Assembly: GCA_021790615.1 (NCBI GenBank)
Contig: JAJYGW010000314.1
Coordinates: 1 to 6,851 of the forward strand
DNA length: 6,851 bases
Reading direction: 5' to 3'
From: Actinomycetes bacterium
GTDB taxonomy: Bacteria; Actinomycetota; Acidimicrobiia; Acidimicrobiales; JAKAOS01
The notes under the pieces are model-generated. The model did not search any database. It was not told where the DNA came from and saw only the letters and a list, made by a program, of their open reading frames with translations. Made by a program: the position numbers and the translations under genes. Positions 1-5,881 of the stretch are shown piece after piece; position 1 is the first letter of the stretch; the number at the start of each line of letters is the position of its first letter.

Positions 1-353
1 ACGATCTCGGCGACCCCGGGCTCGCCGGACCATGGTGCGGCCGGTTCGACCCGATCTGCGACCAGCGGGTCCGCTGGGTGACGGCGGCGCCATCGGCGCT
101 CGTCGAGGACGCGACGACGCGCAATGGTGAAGAGCCAAGAGCGGAAGGCCGCGGAGTCGCCCGTGAAGCTGGGTAACCCCCGCGCCACGCCCACCCAGGT
201 CTCGGCAGCCAGGTCGTCCGCCTCGCTCGGCGCTCGCCGTCCGAGGAAGGCCCGAAGTGCCGGTTGGTAGGCGCGATACAGGGCCGCGAGGGCCCACTCC
301 TCGCCCTCCCGCGCCGCCGCGAGCGTCTCGTCGTCGACGTCGCGTTGGTTCAC
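1..353 (-). CDS. ECF-type RNA polymerase sigma factor, N-terminal part (truncated by window edge)
   Basis: Reading the minus strand from a GTG at 353-351 gives 117 uninterrupted codons before the left edge cuts the gene. Residues 12-40 (AREGEEWALAALYRAYQPAL) match sigma region 2.1. Residues 46-60 (DDLAAETWVGVARGL) match the region 2.2 core-binding helix, usually seen as D-L-x-Q-E-x-F-L-x-A-W. Residues 70-91 (FRSWLFTIARRRVLDERRWR) match regions 2.3-2.4, which melt and recognise the -10 element. After that comes a proline/alanine-rich stretch expected to link to region 4, which lies outside the window. The start is the only in-frame GTG or ATG after the upstream gene's stop; the preceding GGTGGG is a poor ribosome site. 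It lies 55 nt after the SDR gene on the same strand. No anti-sigma gene is visible, so the signal it answers is unknown. Confidence 0.88.
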   Translation of the reverse strand, partial: MNQRDVDDETLAAAREGEEWALAALYRAYQPALRAFLGRRAPSEADDLAAETWVGVARGLPSFTGDSAAFRSWLFTIARRRVLDERRWRRRHPADPLVADRVEPAAPWSGEPGVAEI

Positions 354-387
354 CCCACCAGCCTGGCACAGCGCCGCGGGGCGAGCT

Positions 388-419
388 CGGGCCCAGCCGG
401 CCCGCCGCTCAGAGCGGCG
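388..419 (-). terminator. GC-rich hairpins at the end of the SDR gene, possible terminator
   Basis: Two overlapping inverted repeats sit at the SDR stop codon (409-411). One is CGGGCC-5 nt-GGCCCG at 388-404, just past the stop. The other is CGCCGC-5 nt-GCGGCG at 403-419, which spans the stop. Neither has a T-run downstream on the minus strand, so this would be a weak or non-classical terminator. The two stems share bases and cannot both form fully. GC-rich sequence makes such repeats likely by chance. Confidence 0.3.
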
Positions 420-1269
420 TGACGTAGGCGGCGTGGATCCCACCGTCGACCATGAGTGCAGCAGCGGTGAGGAACGAGGCGTCGTCGGACGCGAGGAAGG
501 CGATTGCCGCCGCGATCTCCTCGGCCTCTCCGAACCTTCCCATCGGCACGTGGACGAGGCGGCGAGCAGCGCGCTCGGGATCCTTCGCGAACAGCTCGAG
601 GAGGAGCGGGGTGTTCACCGGGCCCGGGCAGATCGCGTTCACGCGGACCCCGCGACGAGCGAACTCGACCCCCAGCTCACGGCTCAGCGCGAGCACCCCT
701 CCCTTGGATGCCGTGTAGGAGATCTGGCTGGTCGCCGCGCCCATGACGGCGACGAACGAGGCCGTGTTCACGACCGCACCGCCACCGCGCGCGAGCAGGT
801 GGGGAATGCCGTGCCGGCAGCAGAGGTAGACCGAGGTGAGGTTGACCTCCTGGACACGCCGCCACGCCTCGAGCCCGGTCTCCAGGATGGAGCCGTCCTC
901 CGGAGGGGAGATGCCGGCGTTGTTCACGAGCACGTCGATCCCCCCGTGTGCAGCCGCGGCCGAGGCGTAGAGCTCGACCACCCCCGCCTCGTCGGTCACG
1001 TCCACCGCCGTGAAGTGCCCTCCGACCTCGGCAGCAACCGCCGCGCCGGCCGTCTCGTCGATATCCGCAACGACGACCGTCGCCCCCTCTGCGGCAAGGC
1101 GACGGCAGGTAGCTGCGCCGATGCCGCTCGCCCCGCCGGTGACGACGACCACTCGCCCGCTGAAGCGACCACGGACGACCGGTCGAGTGCCGGCCTCCGT
1201 CTCCCCGAGACCCAGCTCCCGGGTGTTCCCTCCAGATCCGGCGTCCTCGGACCCGGCCCGGGGGCTCAT
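409..1269 (-). CDS. Short-chain dehydrogenase/reductase (SDR), NAD(P)-dependent
   Basis: A 286-residue classical SDR with a Rossmann fold. Visible motifs are the dinucleotide-binding TGGASGIG (residues 44-51), an acidic D69 at the end of strand 2 (favours NAD over NADP), D90-V91 for the adenine, NNAG (116-119), N143, a candidate catalytic S171, and Y185-x3-K189. PGPVNTPL follows at about 205-212, and the C-terminus ends in AAYVTPL. The family oxidises or reduces alcohol/carbonyl groups; the substrate cannot be read from sequence. The ATG at 1269 adds a polar tail of about 35 residues before the fold, longer than usual, but I see no better downstream start. It lies 152 nt after the glutamine-synthetase-like gene on the same strand. 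Related SDRs occur beside gamma-glutamyl ligases in actinobacteria, so it may act on an aldehyde or alcohol made in that route (inference). Annotators often name such proteins 3-oxoacyl-ACP reductase; there is no local evidence for fatty acid synthesis. Confidence 0.9.
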   Translation of the reverse strand: MSPRAGSEDAGSGGNTRELGLGETEAGTRPVVRGRFSGRVVVVTGGASGIGAATCRRLAAEGATVVVADIDETAGAAVAAEVGGHFTAVDVTDEAGVVELYASAAAAHGGIDVLVNNAGISPPEDGSILETGLEAWRRVQEVNLTSVYLCCRHGIPHLLARGGGAVVNTASFVAVMGAATSQISYTASKGGVLALSRELGVEFARRGVRVNAICPGPVNTPLLLELFAKDPERAARRLVHVPMGRFGEAEEIAAAIAFLASDDASFLTAAALMVDGGIHAAYVTPL

Positions 1270-1394
1270 CGCTTCAGACCTGGGCGCGCCGCCCGCCCCG
1301 TCCGGCGCCGAGCTGGCGTCCGTCGCGTCGCGCCGAGTGTTCCGGCGATGCCCAATAGGTGTCGCATCGTACGCTCCAGCTCCTCTCCGTGCTC

Positions 1395-1410
1395 CCCGCC
1401 GGCCGGCGGG
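1395..1410. repeat. 16-bp perfect GC palindrome just after the ligase gene
   Basis: The sequence CCCGCCGGCCGGCGGG equals its own reverse complement. It lies 11 nt beyond the stop codon of the glutamine-synthetase-like gene, inside the 152-nt gap before the SDR start. As RNA it can form a 6-bp all-GC stem with a GGCC loop, and there is no T-run behind it. It could be a partial terminator or processing/stability hairpin between the two genes, or a dyad bound by a protein. The rest of the 1270-1421 gap shows no convincing gene or promoter. Confidence 0.4.
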
Positions 1411-1421
1411 ATCGAGCGGCT

Positions 1422-2822
1422 CTACAGTCGCTCGAAGCCCCGGACTCGCTCCCAGTCCGTGACGGCAGCACCGTACGCGGCGAGCTCGACGCGCGCGGCG
1501 TGGACGTAGTGCTCGACGACCGCGTCCCCGAAGACCTCATGTGCGAGAGTGCTCGCCTCGAAACGGTCGGCCGCCTCGGCGAGGCTCCCTGGGATGCGAG
1601 CGGTGGCCAGGCGAGAGGCGTTCCCGGGCTCGGGTGGTGACAGGGGGAGGCCTTCGTCGACGCCCCGCAGCCCCGCAGCGACGACGGCAGCCAGCGCAAG
1701 GTAGGGGTTGACGTCACCGCCGGGCACGCGATGCTCCATGCGGAGAGATCGGCCCCGCCCGACGACACGAACGGCGCAGGTCCGGTTGTCGAACCCCCAT
1801 GCGATCGAGGTCGGTGCGAAGCTTCCGGGGGTGAGTCGCTTGTAGGAGTTCACGTTCGGGGCGAGGAGCAACGTGAGCTCGCCGAGGGAGGCGAGTTGGC
1901 CAGCGATGAACGCCTCGAAGGTGGGGGAGGGGCCTCCGTCCGCTGCGGCGAAGACCGGCCAGTCTTCGTCGTCGACGAGGCTGAGGTGGACATGACAGCT
2001 GTTGCCCTCCCGCTCGTCGAACTTGGCCATGAAGGTGAGGCTCATGCCCTCCTGCGCTGCGATCTCCTTCGCCCCGGTCTTGTAGATCGCGTGGCTGTCC
2101 GCGGCGGCGAGAGCGTCGTCGTAGTGGAAGGTGACCTCATGCTGGCCGAGGTTGCGCCCACCCTTCGTCGACTCGAGTACCAGCCCGGCTCCGGCCATCT
2201 CGTTGCGGATCCTGCGCAGCACCGGTTCGACGCGTGCGCTCCCGAGGATCGAGTAGTCGACGTCGTAGAGGTTTGCCGGCATGAGCCCGCGGTAGGAACG
2301 TCGCTGCGCCTCTTCGTAGGGCTCGCGAAAGAGGAGGAAGTCGAGACCGGTGGCCGCCTGCGCCCGCCAGCCGCGCGCCGCCAGCCGTTCGAGCTGGCGG
2401 CGCAGGACCTGCCGGGGCGCGACGGCGACGGGGTCGCCACCCGGGTGGGCGACATCGGCCAGCGCGAGCGCGGTTCCCGGTTCCCACGGCATGCGGCGCA
2501 GGGTCGCGAGGTCGGGTGTCAGGACCAGGTCGCCGTAGCCCCGGTCCCACGAGGCGAGCGCATAGCCCCCGACGGTCGACATCTCGACGTCGGTTGCGAG
2601 CAGGTAGTCACACACCTCGGTCCCTGCGGACAGCACGTCGTCGAGGAAGAAGCCGGCGTGGAACCGCTTGCCCTGGAGTCGACCCTGGAGGTCGGGGAAC
2701 GCGAGCACGACCGTGTCGATCTCGCCCACCGCTACCGCCTGGCGCAAGGACTCGACTGGCCAGGAGGAAGCGGCCGCTGCCCCGGTTGCGCGGGGTCGGG
2801 GCGGTTCCGGTTGGGGTGGCAT
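1422..2822 (-). CDS. Glutamine-synthetase-fold gamma-glutamyl(poly)amine/amine ligase, GlnA-like
   Basis: A 466-residue type I glutamine synthetase fold protein. The N-terminal beta-grasp part covers about residues 25-110 (EIDTVVLAFPDLQGRLQGKR, CDYLLATDVE). The catalytic barrel follows, with LGQHEV (E229), HVHL (H277, H279), NSYKR (325-329), DNRT (345-348), MEHR (E363, R365), VNPYL (371-375) and a C-terminal TDWERVRGFERL. Overall it most resembles the actinobacterial GlnA3/GlnA4 group, which joins glutamate to polyamines or ethanolamine with ATP, rather than nitrogen-assimilating GlnA. The GSFAP segment (333-337) has F where true glutamine synthetase has the ammonia-site glutamate. Oddly, the metal-site motif reads TGLDF (158-162) where ELEF is usual, and KGGRN (220-224) where relatives have KGE; see findings. 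The start is uncertain: ATG 2822 fits family length best, but in-frame ATGs at 2873 and 2942 would add 17 or 40 proline/arginine-rich residues. None has a good ribosome site. Confidence 0.88.
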   Translation of the reverse strand: MPPQPEPPRPRATGAAAASSWPVESLRQAVAVGEIDTVVLAFPDLQGRLQGKRFHAGFFLDDVLSAGTEVCDYLLATDVEMSTVGGYALASWDRGYGDLVLTPDLATLRRMPWEPGTALALADVAHPGGDPVAVAPRQVLRRQLERLAARGWRAQAATGLDFLLFREPYEEAQRRSYRGLMPANLYDVDYSILGSARVEPVLRRIRNEMAGAGLVLESTKGGRNLGQHEVTFHYDDALAAADSHAIYKTGAKEIAAQEGMSLTFMAKFDEREGNSCHVHLSLVDDEDWPVFAAADGGPSPTFEAFIAGQLASLGELTLLLAPNVNSYKRLTPGSFAPTSIAWGFDNRTCAVRVVGRGRSLRMEHRVPGGDVNPYLALAAVVAAGLRGVDEGLPLSPPEPGNASRLATARIPGSLAEAADRFEASTLAHEVFGDAVVEHYVHAARVELAAYGAAVTDWERVRGFERL

Positions 2823-3113
2823 CTCGCCGGGGCGGCGCCGTGTGCGCCGAGTACCGAGCGCTCCGGGGGTCATCCCCCCCGGGACGGGCGGAGTCGGCTC
2901 GGCGGGCGCGGGCGGCCGCGCGGGTCGGTGTTCGTCAGCCATGGCCCGTGGGCCGCGACGCCTCGCGTCCGGAGGCCGAGGCTGGCAGCGAGACGCGCAG
3001 CACGCGGTCACCCTAACGCACGCGCGCGGGCGCCGAGGTGCCGGCGAGGACCGCCTTGGGGGTCGCGTCGAGCGGTGCTTGACCGGCCCCCCGAGAACGG
3101 GGATGATCAGGCG
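2823..3113. promoter_or_regulatory. Divergent control region between the ligase gene and the redox operon
   Basis: This gap separates two outward-facing gene blocks and should hold both promoters. For the minus strand, TAGGGT (3010-3015) fits a TANNNT -10 box, but no matching -35 is visible, so it is only tentative. The part from 2823 to 2942 stays open in the ligase frame and could be translated as a proline-rich N-terminal tail. The plus-strand promoter is listed separately. No small RNA gene or riboswitch was recognised. Confidence 0.5.
3079..3107 (+). promoter_or_regulatory. Sigma-70-like promoter for the redox operon, probably giving a leaderless mRNA
   Basis: TTGACC (3079-3084) matches five of six bases of the -35 consensus. 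Exactly 17 nt later, GATGAT (3102-3107) matches four of six of the -10 consensus. Transcription would start about seven bases on, at or next to the G of the GTG start codon at 3114, so the first gene would be read from a leaderless message, as is common in actinobacteria. A short inverted repeat, CCCCG-4 nt-CGGGG (3089-3102), lies in the spacer and could be an operator. Confidence 0.45.
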
Positions 3114-3983
3114 GTGGAGACCGCGCTCGTGGTGGCCGAGGGCGCGCTGCTCTTGCTCCTCCTCCTCATCGTGACCGGGTTGCTGCGCAGCCATGCCGAG
3201 ATCCTCCGGGCGCTCCACGCCCTGGGAGCCGACGTTGCGATCGCCGAGCGTCACGGGCACGGCTCGCCGGGATCGCGCGCCGAGCCCGTGACGGCGGGCC
3301 CTGGTACCGGGAGCGCCTCGGAGGGCCTGTTCCTCGATGCCGTGGTCGGCGTGACGCCGAGCGGCGAGGTCGCCCGCGTGGCGCTCGACGGCGGTGGGGA
3401 GGTGCTGCTCGTGTTCCTCTCGAGCGGCTGCCGCACGTGTGCGGCCTTCTGGGAGGGGCTCCGACGCCGTCGACCGGAACCTCGGGCCGCCCCTGGCACC
3501 GGCACGCTCCCGTCCGACCCGCCCGATGTCGTCGTCGTCACACGAGACCCCTCCGAGGAGAGCGTCGCCGGGGTCGCAGCCCTTGCGCCTCCTGACGTGG
3601 TCGTGGTGATGTCGAGCCGTACCTGGGAGGCGCTCGCCGTGCCCGGCTCCCCGTACGTGGCCGAGCTCCGAGGCGGCCGCGTGGTCGGCTCCGGCGTTGC
3701 GGCGTCGTGGCAGCAGGTCGAGGGGTTGGTGAGCAGGGCACGAGCGGACCGGCATCTCGGTGGCGGGGCGGCGAGTGGGTCCGGACGCCCCCGGACGACC
3801 CGGCCTGGCGACGGACGGCGTGGCGCCGACACAGGCGGCGGGGCCCCGTCGGCGCGCCCGATCTCGAGCGTGGACACGGCGCTCCTCGATGCGGGCCTCA
3901 CACCCGGGCATCCGAGCCTCTACGGCGTGACACTCGGCTCGCCGCCGTCGCCGGAGCGGCGGCGGGGATCGGAGCCGGCGTGA
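3114..3983 (+). CDS. Membrane-anchored thioredoxin-fold protein (MauD/TlpA-like), CRTC motif
   Basis: A 289-residue protein. Residues 3-24 form a leucine-rich membrane anchor, followed by RSHAEILRALHALGAD. The thioredoxin-like domain spans about 74-215: strand EVLLVFLSSG (96-105), redox motif C106-R-T-C109 at the start of a helix, and a likely cis-proline in GSPYVAELRGG (178-188). It would face outside the membrane and pass electrons to or from cysteines of exported proteins, like MauD, TlpA or ResA. The domain has a reduced, diverged sequence, so direction (oxidant or reductant) cannot be told. About 70 further residues form a low-complexity Gly/Arg/Ser linker and a tail, DTALLDAGLTPGHPSLYG, of unknown role. 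The GTG start is chosen because the anchor begins there and a promoter sits just upstream; the reading frame stays open far upstream only as antisense to the ligase gene. It is first in the operon, and its stop overlaps the next possible start as GTGA. Confidence 0.82.
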   Translation: METALVVAEGALLLLLLLIVTGLLRSHAEILRALHALGADVAIAERHGHGSPGSRAEPVTAGPGTGSASEGLFLDAVVGVTPSGEVARVALDGGGEVLLVFLSSGCRTCAAFWEGLRRRRPEPRAAPGTGTLPSDPPDVVVVTRDPSEESVAGVAALAPPDVVVVMSSRTWEALAVPGSPYVAELRGGRVVGSGVAASWQQVEGLVSRARADRHLGGGAASGSGRPRTTRPGDGRRGADTGGGAPSARPISSVDTALLDAGLTPGHPSLYGVTLGSPPSPERRRGSEPA

Positions 3984-4075
3984 GTAGCGGAGCGTTGGCG
4001 AGCGCCACCGCCCTCGCAGGAGTGGGTGCCGGGATTGCCCTCGTGGCTGGGCTCCGCTCGGCCTGGTCGCCCTGA
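3980..4075 (+). CDS. Possible 31-residue hydrophobic membrane peptide
   Basis: A short frame starting at GTG 3980, whose first bases overlap the previous stop (GTGA), and ending 9 nt before the next gene. GGAG (3971-3974) lies 5 nt upstream, a good ribosome site. The peptide is mostly Ala/Gly/Val/Leu over residues 4-25, followed by LRSAWSP, so it could be a single membrane span with a short positive tail. It has no cysteine. It fills an otherwise empty gap and uses the same overlap seen at other junctions here. It could still be only a translational bridge that carries ribosomes to the next gene. No family recognised. Confidence 0.4.
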   Translation: MSSGALASATALAGVGAGIALVAGLRSAWSP

Positions 4076-4084
4076 GGGGAGTCG

Positions 4085-4714
4085 ATGCTCGCGAGCATCA
4101 ACCCGCTCGTCGAGCGGGTACGGGGACGACGCTGGGGGGAGACGGTACTGGCCTACTTCGTGGGCTCGGTGCTCGGCGGGTTCGCAGTCGGTGCCCTGCT
4201 CGGGGGGCTCGGCGGCCTCGCCCGAGATCTCCTCTCGGTGCTCGGTGCCCTGTCCGAGCCGGCCGGGCGGGCGGGACTCGCGCAGCAGGGCCTCGCCGCC
4301 GGGCTCGTTGCCCTCGGCGGGCTCGGCGGGCTCCTCGAGACCGTGGGGCGCGTGCCCACGTGGCGCCGCCAGGTCGACGAGGCGTGGCTCACGCGCTATC
4401 GGGGATGGGTCTATGGTGCCGGGTTCGGGCTCCAGCTCGGGGCCGGGGTCGCAACGACGGTGACCACTGGCGCGATCTACCTTGCCGGCGTTTTCGCGGT
4501 GGTGGCGGCATCGCCAGCCCGAGGTGGCCTGATCGGGGCGGTCTTCGGCCTGGCCCGTGCAGCACCGGTCCTGCTCGGGGCGCGCATCGGGGATGCGATG
4601 GCGCTCCGGTCGCTCGTCAAGCGGCTCGCTACCTGGGAGACGGCCGGGAGACGGGCGACGGCGGTGGTGCTCGTGGTGGCGGGCGTGGCGGGCGCTGCGT
4701 TGGTCTTGCGGTGA
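4085..4714 (+). CDS. Multi-pass integral membrane protein, DsbD/CcdA/MauF-like in appearance
   Basis: A 209-residue, very hydrophobic protein with about five or six membrane spans, roughly residues 20-45, 64-86, 108-128, 129-143, 147-166 and 188-208. A polar loop, PTWRRQVDEAWLTRYRGW (91-108), separates the first two spans from the rest. Gly-rich spans followed by VFGLARAAPVLLG (153-165) recall the CcdA/DsbD/LysE type of fold. However, there is no cysteine at all, so it cannot carry electrons by thiol exchange as DsbD does. MauF, the less understood membrane protein of methylamine dehydrogenase clusters, is the nearest functional comparison, given the MauD-, MauE- and MauA-like neighbours; this is inference from context more than from sequence. 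The ATG is preceded by AGGGGAG (4075-4081). Its TGA overlaps the next gene's GTG (4711-4714), so the two are probably translated together. Confidence 0.72.
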   Translation: MLASINPLVERVRGRRWGETVLAYFVGSVLGGFAVGALLGGLGGLARDLLSVLGALSEPAGRAGLAQQGLAAGLVALGGLGGLLETVGRVPTWRRQVDEAWLTRYRGWVYGAGFGLQLGAGVATTVTTGAIYLAGVFAVVAASPARGGLIGAVFGLARAAPVLLGARIGDAMALRSLVKRLATWETAGRRATAVVLVVAGVAGAALVLR

Positions 4715-5217
4715 GCGCACCCACCGGCGAGGCGTTCTCCGGCGCGGTCTCGGGCAGCCCGCGGCTCGAGGCCCTCGGCTTCACCGTCGCCGTTCCTCCC
4801 GGCTGGGACCTTCGCATCTACCGGCGGCGTCCGGGCGGCGGCGAGACCTACCCGATCCTGCACGCGGCAACCCTCCCCCTTCCGCCGAACCGTGGGGACT
4901 TCGGAGGCGGGGTGGTGGAACGGATGCGACCAGGCGATCTCTTCGCCGCCGTGCTCGACTACGGGCCACTCCGGCAGCCGACGCCACTCTTCGCTGCGAC
5001 TCGCCCGCCCTGGCCGCTCCGGCCGAGTGACTTCCGACCGAGTGTGCTGCACCGTGCACTCGGCGGCCAGACCGGGACGCAGCGCTTCTTCTGCGCGGCC
5101 GGGAGGAAGCTCTGCCTCTATGCGGTCCTCGCCGGAGCCCGCCCCGGCGGAACGACGCTCGGGAGGCTGAACGAGCTCCTCGCTGGCCTCACCATCGGCC
5201 CGTGGAGCCCGCCGTGA
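4711..5217 (+). CDS. Protein of unknown function in the redox operon
   Basis: A 168-residue protein I cannot assign to a family. It starts at the GTG overlapping the previous stop as GTGA; the frame is open further upstream, but that part lies over the membrane-protein gene. There is no signal peptide or membrane span, so it is probably cytoplasmic or membrane-associated. Visible segments are LGFTVAVPPGWDLRIYRR (22-39), YPILHAATLPLPPNRGDFGG (47-66), GDLFAAVLDYGP (75-86) and GRKLCLYAVLAGARPGG (131-147), with alternating short strands and two isolated cysteines (C128, C135) that do not form a CxxC. The PPGW opening and strand-rich pattern recall small lipoprotein- or Mog1/PsbP-like folds, but this is only an impression. 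Position inside a tight operon suggests a role linked to the exported cysteine-rich product. Confidence 0.75.
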   Translation: MSAPTGEAFSGAVSGSPRLEALGFTVAVPPGWDLRIYRRRPGGGETYPILHAATLPLPPNRGDFGGGVVERMRPGDLFAAVLDYGPLRQPTPLFAATRPPWPLRPSDFRPSVLHRALGGQTGTQRFFCAAGRKLCLYAVLAGARPGGTTLGRLNELLAGLTIGPWSPP

Positions 5218-5284
5218 GGACGTGCCAGAGGCCCCCGACTGCTGCGCCGAGTCGTTGCGGTCGCTTCGAGGGCGATCGACGACC

Positions 5285-5881
5285 GTGAGCGCCCCCATCC
5301 TCTTCGCGCCGTTCATGGCGAGCTCCCTGGTCCTCATGGGTGGCGGTGCAGCGAAACTCGTCCACCCGGCCGACACCGCGAACGCGATCGCCCGCCTCGG
5401 GGTCCCGAGGGCGGGCGTGTTCGTCCGGCTCCTCGCGGCGGTCGAGGTCGCGGTGGGGATCTGGGCCCTGCTCGATCCCTCGCCCCTGTCGGCGACGTTG
5501 GTCGGCGCCTCCTACGCAGGCTTCGCGGTGGTGGTGGGGCTGGCGCTCCGGCGCCACCTCCCCCTGTCCACGTGTGGGTGCTTCGGGGAACCGGACACCC
5601 CGCCGACCCTCGCGCACCTCGGGATCACGGTGGTCGCTGCCGTGATCGCGGCGCTCGAGGCGCTCGTCGGCGCGCTCCGGATGCCCTCGTGGGCTGCGCT
5701 CACTCGGGGCGTGGGCGGTGCTGGAGTTCTCCTCGCGACGCTGCTCCTTGCTTGGGCGGTCCTCCTCGTCCTGAGCGGGGTCGCTCGGCTGCGAGCGCTC
5801 GGGTTCGAGAACAGCGCGAGACCAACTGGCGTCGCTCCGCCGGTGGGCCTTCCCCGTCACGAGGGATCCCGGCGGCGGTGA
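5285..5881 (+). CDS. MauE/DoxX-like membrane protein with CGCFG motif
   Basis: A 198-residue protein from GTG 5285, with four or five membrane spans, at about 3-22, 43-63, 65-87, 108-130 and 137-164. The first span ends in GGGAAKLVHP, and the loop after the third carries STCGCFGEP (96-103). A paired-cysteine CGCFG loop between spans is the signature I associate with MauE of methylamine dehydrogenase maturation and with MauE-like proteins fused or adjacent to thioredoxins. Its known partner is MauD; the thioredoxin-fold gene at 3114 would fill that place. It probably relays redox equivalents across the membrane to the thioredoxin-like protein. An in-frame GTG at 5222 would add 21 residues including two more cysteines, but those residues precede the usual family start, and 5285 has GAGGG (5268-5272) upstream. 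The stop overlaps the next start as GTGA (5878-5881). Confidence 0.8.
   Translation: MSAPILFAPFMASSLVLMGGGAAKLVHPADTANAIARLGVPRAGVFVRLLAAVEVAVGIWALLDPSPLSATLVGASYAGFAVVVGLALRRHLPLSTCGCFGEPDTPPTLAHLGITVVAAVIAALEALVGALRMPSWAALTRGVGGAGVLLATLLLAWAVLLVLSGVARLRALGFENSARPTGVAPPVGLPRHEGSRRR

Noticed and set aside
433..1509. 358-codon open frame on the plus strand
   Set aside because: It is antisense to the SDR gene, which has all its family motifs. The predicted product is Arg/Asp/His-rich with no recognisable domain, typical of an opposite-strand shadow in high-GC DNA.
1731..3113. Long upstream extension of the thioredoxin-like frame on the plus strand
   Set aside because: This part lies opposite the ligase gene and has no domain. 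The real protein starts at the GTG at 3114, where the membrane anchor begins.
2943..3911. Upstream extension of the ligase frame on the minus strand
   Set aside because: It runs antisense through the thioredoxin-like gene and encodes charged low-complexity sequence; family length supports a start at 2822 to 2942.
3707..3979. Frame upstream of the 31-residue peptide, joining it to a longer product
   Set aside because: It overlaps the thioredoxin-like coding region and the added residues are Arg/Gly-rich shadow sequence; only the part from GTG 3980 has its own ribosome site.
3920..4720. 266-codon minus-strand frame opposite the multi-pass membrane gene
   Set aside because: Composition is Arg/Pro/Glu/His-rich without domains, while the plus strand encodes a clear membrane protein with a ribosome site.
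4477..5860. Minus-strand frames of 299 and 223 codons (4477-5376, 5189-5860)
   Set aside because: Both lie opposite well-supported plus-strand operon genes and give highly charged, domain-free products.
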